A stretch of DNA of 64,000 nt, from positions 447,836 to 511,835 of the forward strand of contig NZ_STGC01000002.1 of assembly GCF_005222805.1 (NCBI RefSeq), in the 5' to 3' direction. The notes under the pieces were generated by a model. That model was not told the DNA's origin. It did no database searches and worked only from the letters and a program-made list of their open reading frames with translations. This DNA comes from Devosia sp. FKR38 (GTDB lineage: Bacteria; Pseudomonadota; Alphaproteobacteria; Rhizobiales; Devosiaceae). A program made the position numbers and the translations under genes. Each line of letters opens with the position of its first letter. Position 1 is the first letter of the stretch. Shown piece by piece: positions 26,521 through 35,454 of the stretch.

Positions 26521-27090
26521 ATGAATATTGCTGCTTATGTGGTGGGGCCGCAGGACGGGTCCGGCGCCGGGCTGATGGCCATGGCGCGGCGCGTCGATTT
26601 CTCCGTGGTGCTGCCCTATGGCGGCATGATGCAGGCCGAACACCAGGTATCGCGGACGCCGATCTGTTTTTTCCTGTTTGCGGCGGTGCCCGATGTGGAG
26701 GCGCTGCGCAGCGTGGCGCAGTCGATCCGTTTCTCGCCACGCCGGCAGATCCGATATGCGCCGCTGATCTATTTCTCCGAGAGCCCGTCGAGCGACACCA
26801 TCCGGCGGTGTGTGCACATGGGCTTTGACGATGTGATCACCATGCCGTTCAGCCGGGTGCGGCTGCAGGCCCGCATCAATCGCCAGATCGGGCGGCCGCT
26901 GACCTATTTCGAAACCATCGACTATTTCGGGCCGGACCGGCGCAGCCATAATCCGGCGGCGCGGCCGAGCAGCGAGACGCGCATCGGCGGCCAGCACCGG
27001 CGCATCGAATTCATCCGCAATCCGATCACGGGCGTGCATGTGCTGCGCGACGAATTCGCCCAGCCCAGCCTGCGGGCTGTCGCCACCTGA
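26521..27090 (+). CDS. Pseudo-receiver protein of unknown function
   Basis: 189 aa, cytoplasmic. The region YAPLIYFSESPSSDTIRRCVHMGFDDVITMPFSRVRLQARI matches the second half of a response-regulator receiver domain (compare GADDYLTKPF), but the conserved Lys is Met (TMPF). The strand expected to end in the phospho-acceptor Asp reads RTPICFFLF, without an Asp. A C-terminal YFGPDRRS motif and a basic tail (GGQHRRIEF) follow, a pattern seen in some rhizobial regulator-like proteins. No output domain is recognised. It probably acts through protein contacts rather than phosphorylation. Confidence 0.6.
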   Translation: MNIAAYVVGPQDGSGAGLMAMARRVDFSVVLPYGGMMQAEHQVSRTPICFFLFAAVPDVEALRSVAQSIRFSPRRQIRYAPLIYFSESPSSDTIRRCVHMGFDDVITMPFSRVRLQARINRQIGRPLTYFETIDYFGPDRRSHNPAARPSSETRIGGQHRRIEFIRNPITGVHVLRDEFAQPSLRAVAT

Positions 27091-27112
27091 GGGTCGGCGG
27101 CGGCAAAAATGC

Positions 27113-27140
27113 AACGTTACAAGTGACAATGTAAAACGTT
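27113..27140. promoter_or_regulatory. Candidate operator upstream of the MFS/mmcB operon
   Basis: AACGTTACA (27113-27121), 8-nt spacer, TGTAAAACGTT (27130-27140). The inner TTACA/TGTAA halves are perfect and an AACGTT hexamer recurs on both sides. It lies 73 nt upstream of the first MFS gene. The regulator is unknown. Confidence 0.4.
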
Positions 27141-27212
27141 TTCGTGCCCGCTTTCTTCGGCGCGGGAATTGGCATAGTTTGCTGCAAATATCGCCTTACT
27201 GAGTGCATCCAG

Positions 27213-28388
27213 ATGAGTTTCGGCTTGACGCTGCCGCCCCAGATCAAGGTCTTCGGGGCGTTTTTCATTTATTCATTTTGCATGGGGAGCATTTATCCCC
27301 GCCTGCCGGCTATCCAGGAATTCATGGGCGTGGCGGAAGGCGCCCTGGGGCTGTCGCTGGTGGGCGCGGCAACCGGAACGCTGATCTCGCTGACCTTTGC
27401 CGGGCCGCTGCTGGACCGCGTGGGCCATCGCCGCGTGCTGCTGGCCGCGCTGCCGCTTTTGGCCCTGCTCTACGCCATTGCCGTCTGGGCGCCGTCGCCG
27501 CTGACCTTTTTCCTGCTGCTGGTGCCGGTGGGCCTCGTCATCGGCTGCATCGAGCTGATCGTTAATCTCGAGGCCGACCGGGTGGAACATGCCATCGGCC
27601 GGCGCATCATGAATCGTGCGCATGCCTTTTGGAGCTTTGGCTTCTTTTCGGCAGGCATGGTGGGCGCGCTGGCGGCCCAGTCGGGCCTGTCGCCACAATG
27701 GCATCTGGCGCTGATGATCCCGGTGATCACGCTGCTGACCGCGCTGGTGCTGGGCAAGTTCGAGCCGGCCGCCCATCGCGCCGGCGGCAATACCGAGGCG
27801 TCGCCGCGCTTCGCCCGGCCGACGCTGGCCATTCTGGTGCTGATCATGGTGTGCCTGCCCGCCATGATCATGGAAGGGGCGATCATCGACTGGTCGGCCA
27901 TTTTCATGACCAAGGAATTCACCGCCGCGCCGTTCTGGGCCGGCCTGGCCGTGGCCATCGGCGCCGGCTCGCAGGCCATCACCCGCTTTTTCGCCGACAG
28001 CTTTGTCGACCGCTGGAGCCCGCCGGTGGTGGCGCGCGGTATGCTGGCCATTCTGGGCCTGGGCACCGTGCTGGTGTTCTTTGCGCCCTGGCAGCCGCTG
28101 GCCTATGTGGGGCTGGCGCTGACCGGCGCCGGCACCAGCGCGCTGTTCCCGCTGGCCATGTCGGCGGCGGCGCAGCGCACGGATCGTCCGGCGGCTGTCA
28201 ATGTCGCCTCGCTGGCGCAGATTTCCTTCGTGTCCTTCCTGCTCGGGCCGCCGCTGCTGGGCTTTGTTGCCGAGCATTTCGGCATTCGCTGGGCCTTCGG
28301 CATCGGCATTCCGCTGGTGATCATCGCCCTGATGTTTGCTGACTCCCTCGCCCCGCGCCGCAAGGCCAATCCCGTGGCCGCCCAATGA
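27213..28388 (+). CDS. MFS transporter, YbjJ-like (first of three paralogues)
   Basis: Inner-membrane transporter of 391 aa with about 12 helices. The first repeat contains GVAEGALGLSLVGAATGTLISLTFAGPLLDRVGHRRVL, and the conserved segment LVIGCIELIVNLEADRVEHAIGRRIMNRAHAFWSFGF recurs in the two paralogues downstream. The substrate is unknown; relatives include E. coli YbjJ. The start MSFGLTLPPQIKVFG at 27213 has only a weak ribosome-binding site. The stop overlaps the next MFS gene by ATGA. Confidence 0.85.
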   Translation: MSFGLTLPPQIKVFGAFFIYSFCMGSIYPRLPAIQEFMGVAEGALGLSLVGAATGTLISLTFAGPLLDRVGHRRVLLAALPLLALLYAIAVWAPSPLTFFLLLVPVGLVIGCIELIVNLEADRVEHAIGRRIMNRAHAFWSFGFFSAGMVGALAAQSGLSPQWHLALMIPVITLLTALVLGKFEPAAHRAGGNTEASPRFARPTLAILVLIMVCLPAMIMEGAIIDWSAIFMTKEFTAAPFWAGLAVAIGAGSQAITRFFADSFVDRWSPPVVARGMLAILGLGTVLVFFAPWQPLAYVGLALTGAGTSALFPLAMSAAAQRTDRPAAVNVASLAQISFVSFLLGPPLLGFVAEHFGIRWAFGIGIPLVIIALMFADSLAPRRKANPVAAQ

Positions 28389-29578
28389 AAATAGCACCCC
28401 ATATCCGCATCTATGCCTGTTTCTTCCTGTTCGCCTTTTCCCTGGGCGCGCTGCTGTCGCGCATGCCCGATCTGCAGACGCATCTGCAGGTGACCGAGGG
28501 GCAATTGGGCCTGACGCTGATCGGCATGTCGATCGGCTCGCTGATCTCGCTGACCATTTCGGCGCCGCTGATCGAGCGGCTGGGCGCCCGCACCACGGCG
28601 CTGATCACCGTGCTGGGCACCGCCAGCCTTTATGCGATCATTCCCTGGCTGCCCTCGGCCGTGGCGGTGTTCATCACCCTGTTCTGCGCCGGCCTCTTGG
28701 CCGGGGCGCTCGAGATCAACCTCAATGTCGAAACCGACCGGCTGGAAGCGCAATATGGCCGGCGCTATATGAACCGCGCGCATGGCAGCTGGAGCCTGGG
28801 CTTTTTCATCACGGCCCTGCTGGGCGCCGGCGTGCGCCAGACCGGTATGTCGATGGAACTGCATGTCGGGCTGGCGGCGGCTGTGGTGTTCATCGTGGGC
28901 ATCACCATGATCGCCGGCATGACCACGGCGCCGCATCGCCCCAATATGCACACCGGGGATACGCCGCGCTTTGCCTTCCCCAATCTGGGGCTGCTGCCGC
29001 TGTGCATGATCGGCATTGCCGCCTTCCTGATCGAGGGCGCGGGCATTGACTGGTCGACCATCTATATGCGCGACGCCTTTGCCACCCCGGTGGAGCCCTT
29101 CGTGGGCGGCTTGGCGCTGACGCTGTTCTCGGGCTTCATGGCCGCCACCCGGCTCTCGGCAGACCCCATAGTGGAACGCTTTGGCCCCAGGGCCACCGCC
29201 ACCACGCTGCTGATGCTGGCGGCGGTGGGCGCCGTGGCCGTGGCCACCGCGCCTATGCCCTGGGTGTCGCTGGTGGGCTTTGCCATGCTGGGCATCGGCT
29301 GTTCGGCGGTCTATCCGCTGGCCGTGTCGGCCGCTGCGCAGCGCACCGACCGGCCCAGCTCGGTCAATGTTGCGGCCCTGGGGCAGGTGACATTCGTCGT
29401 GTTCTTCCTCGCGCCGCCGCTGCTGGGCTTTGTGGCGGAGCACCTGCATATCCGCACCTCCTATCTGGTGGTGCTGCCCGTCATCGTGGCCGGCATCATC
29501 GCCTGCCGCTCGCTGGGCACCAAGGCAGTGGCAGCGCCTGCCGGCCTGCCGCCCGAACCGGCGACCCCGCTGGGCTGA
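28385..29578 (+). CDS. MFS transporter, YbjJ-like (second paralogue)
   Basis: Inner-membrane transporter of 397 aa. It shares with its neighbours LTLIGMSIGSLISLTISAPLIERLGAR and LLAGALEINLNVETDRLEAQYGRRYMNRAHGSWSLGF, and the C-terminal AAAQRTDRPSSVNVAALGQVTFVVFFLAPPLLGFVAEH, almost the same as the first paralogue (AAAQRTDRPAAVNVASLAQISF). The first two are therefore recent tandem duplicates relative to the third. It begins in a 4-nt overlap and ends in TGATG with mmcB. Confidence 0.85.
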   Translation: MKIAPHIRIYACFFLFAFSLGALLSRMPDLQTHLQVTEGQLGLTLIGMSIGSLISLTISAPLIERLGARTTALITVLGTASLYAIIPWLPSAVAVFITLFCAGLLAGALEINLNVETDRLEAQYGRRYMNRAHGSWSLGFFITALLGAGVRQTGMSMELHVGLAAAVVFIVGITMIAGMTTAPHRPNMHTGDTPRFAFPNLGLLPLCMIGIAAFLIEGAGIDWSTIYMRDAFATPVEPFVGGLALTLFSGFMAATRLSADPIVERFGPRATATTLLMLAAVGAVAVATAPMPWVSLVGFAMLGIGCSAVYPLAVSAAAQRTDRPSSVNVAALGQVTFVVFFLAPPLLGFVAEHLHIRTSYLVVLPVIVAGIIACRSLGTKAVAAPAGLPPEPATPLG

Positions 29579-30042
29579 TGGCGCCGGAGCTGCCGCCTAT
29601 CGTTGACCTGCGCCAGTCGGCGACAGCGCTGCGCGTGCAGAGGGGCGTGATGCGCCTGCTGCGCGAGAGCCATGACATGGCCTGCTTTGCCGAGGTGACG
29701 CTCAAGAGCGGTCGCCGCGCCGATGTGCTGGGCGTGGGGCCGCAGGGCGAGATCTGGATCGTCGAGATCAAGTCGAGCCTGATCGACTTCCAGGTTGACC
29801 GCAAATGGCCGGAATACCGCGATTTCTCCGACAAGTTCTTCTTCGCCAAGCCGCCCGAGCTGGATGGCGGCATCTTTCCCGAGAGTGAGGGGCTGATCGT
29901 GGCCGATGGCCATGACGGGGCGATCCTGCGGGATAGCCCGCTGACGCCCCTGGCCCCGGCGCGGCGCAAGGCGCTGATGCTCAAGCTGGCCCGGTTGGGC
30001 GCCGACCGAATTCACGCGCTGATGGACCCAGGACCACAATGA
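29578..30042 (+). CDS. mmcB: MmcB family DNA repair protein
   Basis: Cytoplasmic protein of 154 aa with a PD-(D/E)xK nuclease-like core: Glu in CFAEVTLKSGRRADVLGV, its Asp, and IWIVEIKSSLIDF. VDRKWPEYRDFSDKFFFA follows as in MmcB. In Caulobacter, MmcB belongs to the mitomycin C damage response with ImuB/DnaE2 translesion synthesis. Here it is coupled by overlapping stop/start signals between MFS genes. No LexA box was identified in front of the operon. Catalytic activity is not established. Confidence 0.88.
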   Translation: MAPELPPIVDLRQSATALRVQRGVMRLLRESHDMACFAEVTLKSGRRADVLGVGPQGEIWIVEIKSSLIDFQVDRKWPEYRDFSDKFFFAKPPELDGGIFPESEGLIVADGHDGAILRDSPLTPLAPARRKALMLKLARLGADRIHALMDPGPQ

Positions 30043-31214
30043 CCGCACTGACCGCCTCCAACACCATCCGCTGGCGCGTCATCGCCCTGTTCTTCGTGCA
30101 TGCGCTGGCGCTGGGCGCCATTCACACGCGCATCCCCGATGTGCAGCTGCTCAACGGGCTGAGCGAAGCCCAGCTCGGGCTGGTGCTGATCGGCCAGCCA
30201 CTGGGCGGGCTGGGCATGTTCCTGTTCTCCAGCCGCATCATCGAACGGTTCAGCCCACGCCTGGTGCTGCTGGTCATGCTGCCACTGGTGTGCATCAGCG
30301 CGGCGCTGATCACTGTGATCCTGCACCCCATAGCCATGTTCATTCTGCTGGCCATCAATGGCGTGGGTTTCTCGCTGACCAATATCGCCATCAATGTCGA
30401 GGCCGACCGGATCGAGGCCGCCACTGGCACACGGGTGATGAACACCTGCCATGGCGCCTGGAGCATCGGCTTTCTGACCACTTCGCTGCTGGGCGCGGCC
30501 CTGCGCGGGCTGGGGGTGTCGCCGGCAATCCATCTGTGGACCCTGGCCCCGGTGATCATGGCGCTGGTGGCGCTGATCGTGCTGCCCATGCCGGTGACGC
30601 CGCCGCGGCCGCATAGCGGCGACTCGCGCCGCCGCCTGGCCTGGCCGACGCTGGCCACGCTGGGGCTGGTGGCTTTCGGCCTGGGCGCAGGCGTTACCGA
30701 GGGCGCGGCGCGCGCCTGGTCGATCATCTTCCTGCGCGACAGCTTCACGGTGGCCGCCTGGATCGAATCCATGGCGCTGCCGGCGCTGCTGGCCACCATG
30801 GCCATCGGGCGCCTGCTGGCCGACCGCTGGATCGACCGCTTCGGGCCCGTGCTGGTGGCGCGGGTGCTCTCAGGCGTGGCCATTGCCGGGCTGGTGCTGC
30901 TGGTGATCTCGCCCAATGCGGTGGTGGCGCTGGTCGGCTTTGGCCTCGTGGGCACCGGCATCTGCGTGCTCTATCCGCTGATGCTGTCGGCGGCGGCGCG
31001 GCTGGGCGATCGCCCGGCCTCGCAGAATGTGGCCGCGACGACGCTGATCTTCCAATTCGTCAACATGGGCTCGCCCGTGCTGATCGGCGCCATGGCGCAG
31101 GGCTTTGGCATCCGCGTCGCCTTTGCCATGCTGCTGCCGCTGCTGGCGCTGACGCTGGTGATGGCCGGACGGCTCGACCCTACTCGTCGACCGACTGGCT
31201 CTCCACCGGCGTAA
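30039..31214 (+). CDS. MFS transporter, YbjJ-like (third paralogue)
   Basis: Inner-membrane transporter of 391 aa, more divergent than the other two. The shared signature is GVGFSLTNIAINVEADRIEAATGTRVMNTCHGAWSIGFL. It overlaps the mmcB stop by ATGA. The 3' end overlaps the convergent RNA hydrolase gene by 35 nt. A role in exporting a toxic compound, as neighbours of a DNA-damage protein might suggest, is speculation. Confidence 0.85.
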   Translation: MTALTASNTIRWRVIALFFVHALALGAIHTRIPDVQLLNGLSEAQLGLVLIGQPLGGLGMFLFSSRIIERFSPRLVLLVMLPLVCISAALITVILHPIAMFILLAINGVGFSLTNIAINVEADRIEAATGTRVMNTCHGAWSIGFLTTSLLGAALRGLGVSPAIHLWTLAPVIMALVALIVLPMPVTPPRPHSGDSRRRLAWPTLATLGLVAFGLGAGVTEGAARAWSIIFLRDSFTVAAWIESMALPALLATMAIGRLLADRWIDRFGPVLVARVLSGVAIAGLVLLVISPNAVVALVGFGLVGTGICVLYPLMLSAAARLGDRPASQNVAATTLIFQFVNMGSPVLIGAMAQGFGIRVAFAMLLPLLALTLVMAGRLDPTRRPTGSPPA

Positions 31215-32832
31215 TGGCGCTGGGCCGGGGCGGCGGGGAAGGCGGCGCGCCCAGGCTGGTGAGCTCGGCCTGCAGCGCCCGCATCAACTTGAGCTTGTCG
31301 GCATCGCTGCCGGCTTGCAGGCGCTGACTGAGGCGAATGGTGAAATCGGAAAAGGCATTGTGCCAGTCCGAATGCACCTGGGCGGGGTCGATACGCGGCG
31401 CCGTGGTCGCCCTGGCGGCCGCAATGCCAGCGGCAGTCAGCTCGAAATAGTCGTCCAGCTGGGGCAGGATCACCTGGTCGCCAGCAATGCCGATGCCCAT
31501 GAGGGCCGCGCGCAGCGCCTGGCGCTCCTCGTCCTCGCCATGGGTGAGAAAAATGGCGCCATGGGCCGGCAGGCGCGCCTTGATCCAGTCCATCAGCTCA
31601 GTGTGGTCGGCATGGGCCGAGTAATTGCCCATGGAGCGGATGGCGGCATGCACGGGCACCAGCGCGCCATGGATGCGCACTTCCTTGGCGCCCGAGAGGA
31701 TGATCTGGCCCAGCGTGCCCGGCGCCTGATAGCCGACGAACAGCACGGTGGCATTGCGGCGGATCAGATTGTTGCGCAGATGGTGCTTGATGCGCCCGGC
31801 GTCGGCCATGCCTGAGGCGCTCATGATGATGGCACCGCCCTTGATGGCATTGATGGCCTTGGAATCCTCGACCGCCTCGATGATGCGGAAGCGCGGATCG
31901 TTGAACAGCTCGTCTGCCCCCAGTTCGACATCGTCGAACATGGCCGCATATTTGCGATAGACGCCGGTGACCTTGCTGGCCAAAGGCGAGTCGAGAAACA
32001 CCAGCTTGGGGTCGATCTCGCCCGTTTTGATCAGATAGCCGATGTCATGCAGCAGCTCCTGGCTGCGCTCGACGGCAAAGGCCGGGATGACGAGATTGCC
32101 GCCGCGCGCCAGGGCGGTGTTGATCTCGGTCTTGAGCGCCGCGCGGCGCTGCACCAAAGTGTAGTCCTCGCGCTCGCGCCCGCCATAGGTGGATTCGCAG
32201 ACGATATAGTCAAAGCCCGAGGGGCCCTCGGGCTCGTTGTAGAACACCTTCTCGTCCGGCCCGATGTCGCCGGAGAACAGCAGCCGCACGATGCTGGCGC
32301 CATCGGCCACTTCGACCTCGATGGAGGCCGAGCCGATGATATGGCCGGCGTTCCAATAGCGGGCGCGCACGCCCGGGGCCGGGGTGATCCACTCGCCATA
32401 GCGGCAGGTCTGGCGATGCTGCAGCGCCTCCTGGGCATCTTCGAGCGTATAGAGCGGGCGGGCCGGCTCGTCGCCGCGGCGCGCATGCTTGCGGGTTTCG
32501 CGATCAGCTTCGGATTCCTGGATGCCGGCGCTGTCGGGCAGCAGATATTCGAGCAGACCCGCCGTCGGCTCGGTCATCCACATCGGCCCGCGCCAGCCTT
32601 CGCGATAGAGCTTGGGCAGAAGGCCCGCGTGGTCGATATGGGCATGGGTGAGCAGCAGGAAGCCAATGGCCCTGGGGTCAAAGGGCGTCGGCTTGAGGTT
32701 GAGGTCGCGCACGCTCTTGTTGCCCTGGAACAGGCCGCAATCGACCAGGAACTGCCCGCCCGGATAGACCACGCGATAGCACGAGCCCGTCACCGTGCCG
32801 GCGGCGCCATGGAAGTGCAGGGTGACGGTCAT
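31180..32832 (-). CDS. MBL-fold hydrolase with beta-CASP and RNA-specificity domains
   Basis: Cytoplasmic zinc-dependent ribonuclease-like enzyme of 550 aa. The metallo-beta-lactamase motif HAHIDH appears in LLLTHAHIDHAGLLPKL, CESTYGGRERED and FSGDIG follow, and SASGMADAGRIKHHLRNNLIRRNATVLFVGYQA and IRSMGNYSAHADH mark the beta-CASP and RNA-metabolising domains. This family processes or degrades RNA in many bacteria and archaea; a precise target is not known here. A C-terminal extension of about 90 residues is low-complexity. Start ATG 32832 follows GAGGACC. Its 3' end overlaps the convergent MFS gene. Confidence 0.9.
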   Translation of the reverse strand: MTVTLHFHGAAGTVTGSCYRVVYPGGQFLVDCGLFQGNKSVRDLNLKPTPFDPRAIGFLLLTHAHIDHAGLLPKLYREGWRGPMWMTEPTAGLLEYLLPDSAGIQESEADRETRKHARRGDEPARPLYTLEDAQEALQHRQTCRYGEWITPAPGVRARYWNAGHIIGSASIEVEVADGASIVRLLFSGDIGPDEKVFYNEPEGPSGFDYIVCESTYGGREREDYTLVQRRAALKTEINTALARGGNLVIPAFAVERSQELLHDIGYLIKTGEIDPKLVFLDSPLASKVTGVYRKYAAMFDDVELGADELFNDPRFRIIEAVEDSKAINAIKGGAIIMSASGMADAGRIKHHLRNNLIRRNATVLFVGYQAPGTLGQIILSGAKEVRIHGALVPVHAAIRSMGNYSAHADHTELMDWIKARLPAHGAIFLTHGEDEERQALRAALMGIGIAGDQVILPQLDDYFELTAAGIAAARATTAPRIDPAQVHSDWHNAFSDFTIRLSQRLQAGSDADKLKLMRALQAELTSLGAPPSPPPRPSAITPVESQSVDE

Positions 32833-32912
32833 GGCGTGGGTCCTCGGTTTTTTTAGTGTTAGTCGGAGACTAAGCCAACACTGTGTCATTGCCGAGAGGG
32901 GCGGTAACTACC

Positions 32913-33368
32913 CTATGGTGCGAACCTAGGAATGAACTGGACTTCAAATCGGTGCTTTCGAACACCGTCGCCTTCATTGCCCAACGACACCAGAACATCG
33001 CCCTCGACGAACCACCCCTTAATGCCCAGATAGATCGCTCGCCTCAATATCCCGCCGTAGCTTCCATCTTCCTCGACGTGCAGCGCTGTGTTGTGCCCGC
33101 CTTGTATCCAGAATCCCTGTTTCAGCAACAACTGCACAAGGGCTTCATCGGAAGTTTGGTCATACGAATAGAGGCGAGCAAATTCGCCCGAAATGTCAAA
33201 TCCATCTCTTCGCTCATCGTCAGTGAAGGAGCGCGCTTCAAGACTTTCATAAAATGCCTTCTGGGCAGATGTCATGTCGTCATAGGCGGTCAACCTGGGC
33301 ATGGCCTCAAGCCAGGCGAGGGCGGCTACGAGCACCACCAGGACCAACCAAAAAAGAAGCCTGACCAC
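32913..33368 (-). CDS. Single-pass membrane protein of unknown function
   Basis: 151 aa from a GTG start at 33368 (VVRLLFWLVLVVLVAALAW), a single N-terminal helix, then a soluble domain with several aromatic and acidic residues and ending FEVQFIPRFAP. No family was recognised. It begins 13 nt after the stop of regA on the same strand and may be cotranscribed with regBA. Codon use is less GC-biased than in neighbouring genes, hinting at a different history. Confidence 0.55.
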   Translation of the reverse strand: MVRLLFWLVLVVLVAALAWLEAMPRLTAYDDMTSAQKAFYESLEARSFTDDERRDGFDISGEFARLYSYDQTSDEALVQLLLKQGFWIQGGHNTALHVEEDGSYGGILRRAIYLGIKGWFVEGDVLVSLGNEGDGVRKHRFEVQFIPRFAP

Positions 33369-33381
33369 CGCCTTACCATCC

Positions 33382-33933
33382 TCAACGCGGAGCGCGCTTG
33401 GCCAGAATGCGCTGCAGCGTGCGGCGATGCATGTTGAGGCGCCGCGCCGTCTCCGAGACATTGCGATCGCACAACTCATAGACGCGCTGGATATGTTCCC
33501 AGCGCACGCGATCGGCCGACATCGGGTTTTCCGGCGGCTCGGGCTTGTCCTCGCCGGTGACCAAAAGGGCGTTGATCACATCATCGGCATCGGCGGGCTT
33601 GCTGAGGTAATCGACGGCGCCCAGCTTCACGGCCGTCACCGCCGTGGCGATATTGCCATAGCCGGTCAGCACCACGGCGCGGGCATCGGGCCGCTTGGTG
33701 TGCAGGGCCGAGACCACCTCAAGGCCATTGCCATCCTCAAGCCGCAGATCGACCACGGCATAGGCGGGCGGCTGCGCGGCCACGGCGGCCAGGCCTTCGG
33801 CGACGGAGCCGGCAATGCGGACGGAAAAGCCGCGGCGGGTCATGGCCCGTTCGAGGCGCTGCAGAAAGGCCATGTCATCGTCGACCAGCAGCAGGCTGGG
33901 ATCGGTGGCCAGGAGATCTTCAATCGTGCTCAT
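33382..33933 (-). CDS. regA: Response regulator RegA/ActR/PrrA
   Basis: Cytoplasmic DNA-binding regulator of 183 aa. The receiver has the phospho-acceptor Asp 62 in YAVVDLRLEDGNGLEV, Thr 90 in VVLTGYGN and Lys 112 in YLSKPADADD. A proline-rich linker follows, then a Fis-type helix-turn-helix (NVSETARRLNMHRRTLQRILAKRAPR), as in RegA/ActR. It pairs with the RegB kinase encoded just upstream on the same strand, a global redox-responsive system controlling respiration, nitrogen and carbon metabolism in alphaproteobacteria. Start is ATG 33933. Confidence 0.93.
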   Translation of the reverse strand: MSTIEDLLATDPSLLLVDDDMAFLQRLERAMTRRGFSVRIAGSVAEGLAAVAAQPPAYAVVDLRLEDGNGLEVVSALHTKRPDARAVVLTGYGNIATAVTAVKLGAVDYLSKPADADDVINALLVTGEDKPEPPENPMSADRVRWEHIQRVYELCDRNVSETARRLNMHRRTLQRILAKRAPR

Positions 33934-33964
33934 GGCTTTCCCATAAGGGTTTGGCTTTGATACG

Positions 33965-35308
33965 TCAAAGCCGACGGCTTGGATCGCCGATAGCGGGAAT
34001 AGCCTCGATAGCCGGGCGCGGCCAGACGATACGCACCTGGGCATGGCCTTCGGGCGCGATATTGTGGAAGGCCAGCCGCGCGCCGGTGCGCTCAAGCAGG
34101 GTCTTGGCGATGAAGACGCCCAGGCCCAGTCCACCCGGGCTGCTGGCATCTGGCCCCTGCGGATCGCGGGGACGGCTGGTGAGATAGGGCTCGCCCAGCC
34201 GGGCGATCAGCTCGGGGGCAAAGCCCGGCCCGTCGTCGGTGATCGACACCGAAATGGACTCAAGATCCCATGCGGCATCGATGCGCACGGTCTGGCGGGC
34301 GAAGTCAGCAGCGTTTTCAATCAAATTGCCCAGGCCATAGAGCAGGCCGACGGAGCGGGCAAACACCGGCGGGTCGCCAGCCGAGCGCTCCGAATAGAAC
34401 AGGATCGCCTTGCCATGCCCCTCGTGCGGGCGGGCGACTTCGGACAGCAGATCGGTCAGCGGCACGGCGGCAAAGGGGTCGTCATCCTCATTGCCCAGGT
34501 TGCGCAGCTTGGCCAGAATCGCCCGGCAGCGGGCGGCCTGGGCGATGATCAATTCGACATCGGAGGCGAGATCGCTGCCCGGCGGGGCTTCGGCGCGCAT
34601 TTCCTTGGCGGCCAGGGCAATGGTGGAGAGCGGCGTGCCCAGCTCATGGGCGGCCGCGGCGGCAAGGCCATCGAGCGCCGAGAGTTGTTCCTTGTGCGAC
34701 AGCGCCAGTTCCGTCGCCGCCAGGGCGTCGGCAATCTGGCGGGCATCATGGGCGACGCGGGTGGTATAGGCCGAAACAAAGACCACGCCGCAGACGATCG
34801 AGACCCAGATGCCGATGACATAGATGCGGTTAAACACAATCGGATCGTCAGGGGTCCAGGGCAGCGGCAGGTGCCACACCGCCAGCACCGAGGCGATGAC
34901 GACGGCCAAAAAGGCAATGGCAAAGGTGGCCCGCTGCGGCAGCGTGGTGGCCGAAACCGAAACCGGCGCCAGGATCAGCAGGGAGAAGGGATTCTGCAGC
35001 CCGCCGGTCAGCGCCAGCAGGCAGCCGAGCTGGGCGAGGTCGAACACGATCTGGCCGGCCGCAAACAGCGAACTGGGCCGGAAGGCGGCGCCAAAGCGCA
35101 GCACCAGCCAGACATTGACCCCGGCCGAGACGGCAATCAGCGCCAGGCATTCAAACAGCGGCAGCGGAAAGCCCAGGCCAAAGGCCACGAACAGCACCCC
35201 AATGGCCTGCCCGCCCACGGCCAGCCAGCGGATCAGCACCAGGGTCTGCAGCCGCAGCGGCCGCCATGTGCTGGGCAAGGGCAGGCCATCGGCATGATTC
35301 ATCGTCAC
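33965..35308 (-). CDS. regB: Redox sensor histidine kinase RegB/ActS/PrrB
   Basis: Inner-membrane kinase of 447 aa with six N-terminal helices. The quinone-binding motif GGLQNPF is at 102-108, the phospho-acceptor His 221 in AAAAHELGTPLSTI, and a conserved redox Cys at 261 (AARCRAIL), 40 residues downstream as in RegB. The ATPase domain has LGNLIENAADFA, DDGPGFAPELI and GGLGLGVFIAKTLL. It phosphorylates RegA under low oxygen. The GTG at 35308 is preferred, with GGAGG 8 nt upstream; an ATG two codons later is possible. Confidence 0.94.
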   Translation of the reverse strand: MTMNHADGLPLPSTWRPLRLQTLVLIRWLAVGGQAIGVLFVAFGLGFPLPLFECLALIAVSAGVNVWLVLRFGAAFRPSSLFAAGQIVFDLAQLGCLLALTGGLQNPFSLLILAPVSVSATTLPQRATFAIAFLAVVIASVLAVWHLPLPWTPDDPIVFNRIYVIGIWVSIVCGVVFVSAYTTRVAHDARQIADALAATELALSHKEQLSALDGLAAAAAHELGTPLSTIALAAKEMRAEAPPGSDLASDVELIIAQAARCRAILAKLRNLGNEDDDPFAAVPLTDLLSEVARPHEGHGKAILFYSERSAGDPPVFARSVGLLYGLGNLIENAADFARQTVRIDAAWDLESISVSITDDGPGFAPELIARLGEPYLTSRPRDPQGPDASSPGGLGLGVFIAKTLLERTGARLAFHNIAPEGHAQVRIVWPRPAIEAIPAIGDPSRRL

Positions 35309-35454
35309 GGAAAAAGCCTCCAGGCGGCCGGAATGCCGGTGCCATAGTCATGCTGAAGTGTCATTTCAAGAACCGATATTTCCAGGTCACATGCTTGATC
35401 CTACCCCGGTGCGGGCCACTTTAGGGTCATCGTGACTGGGAGAATGCAACCGAA

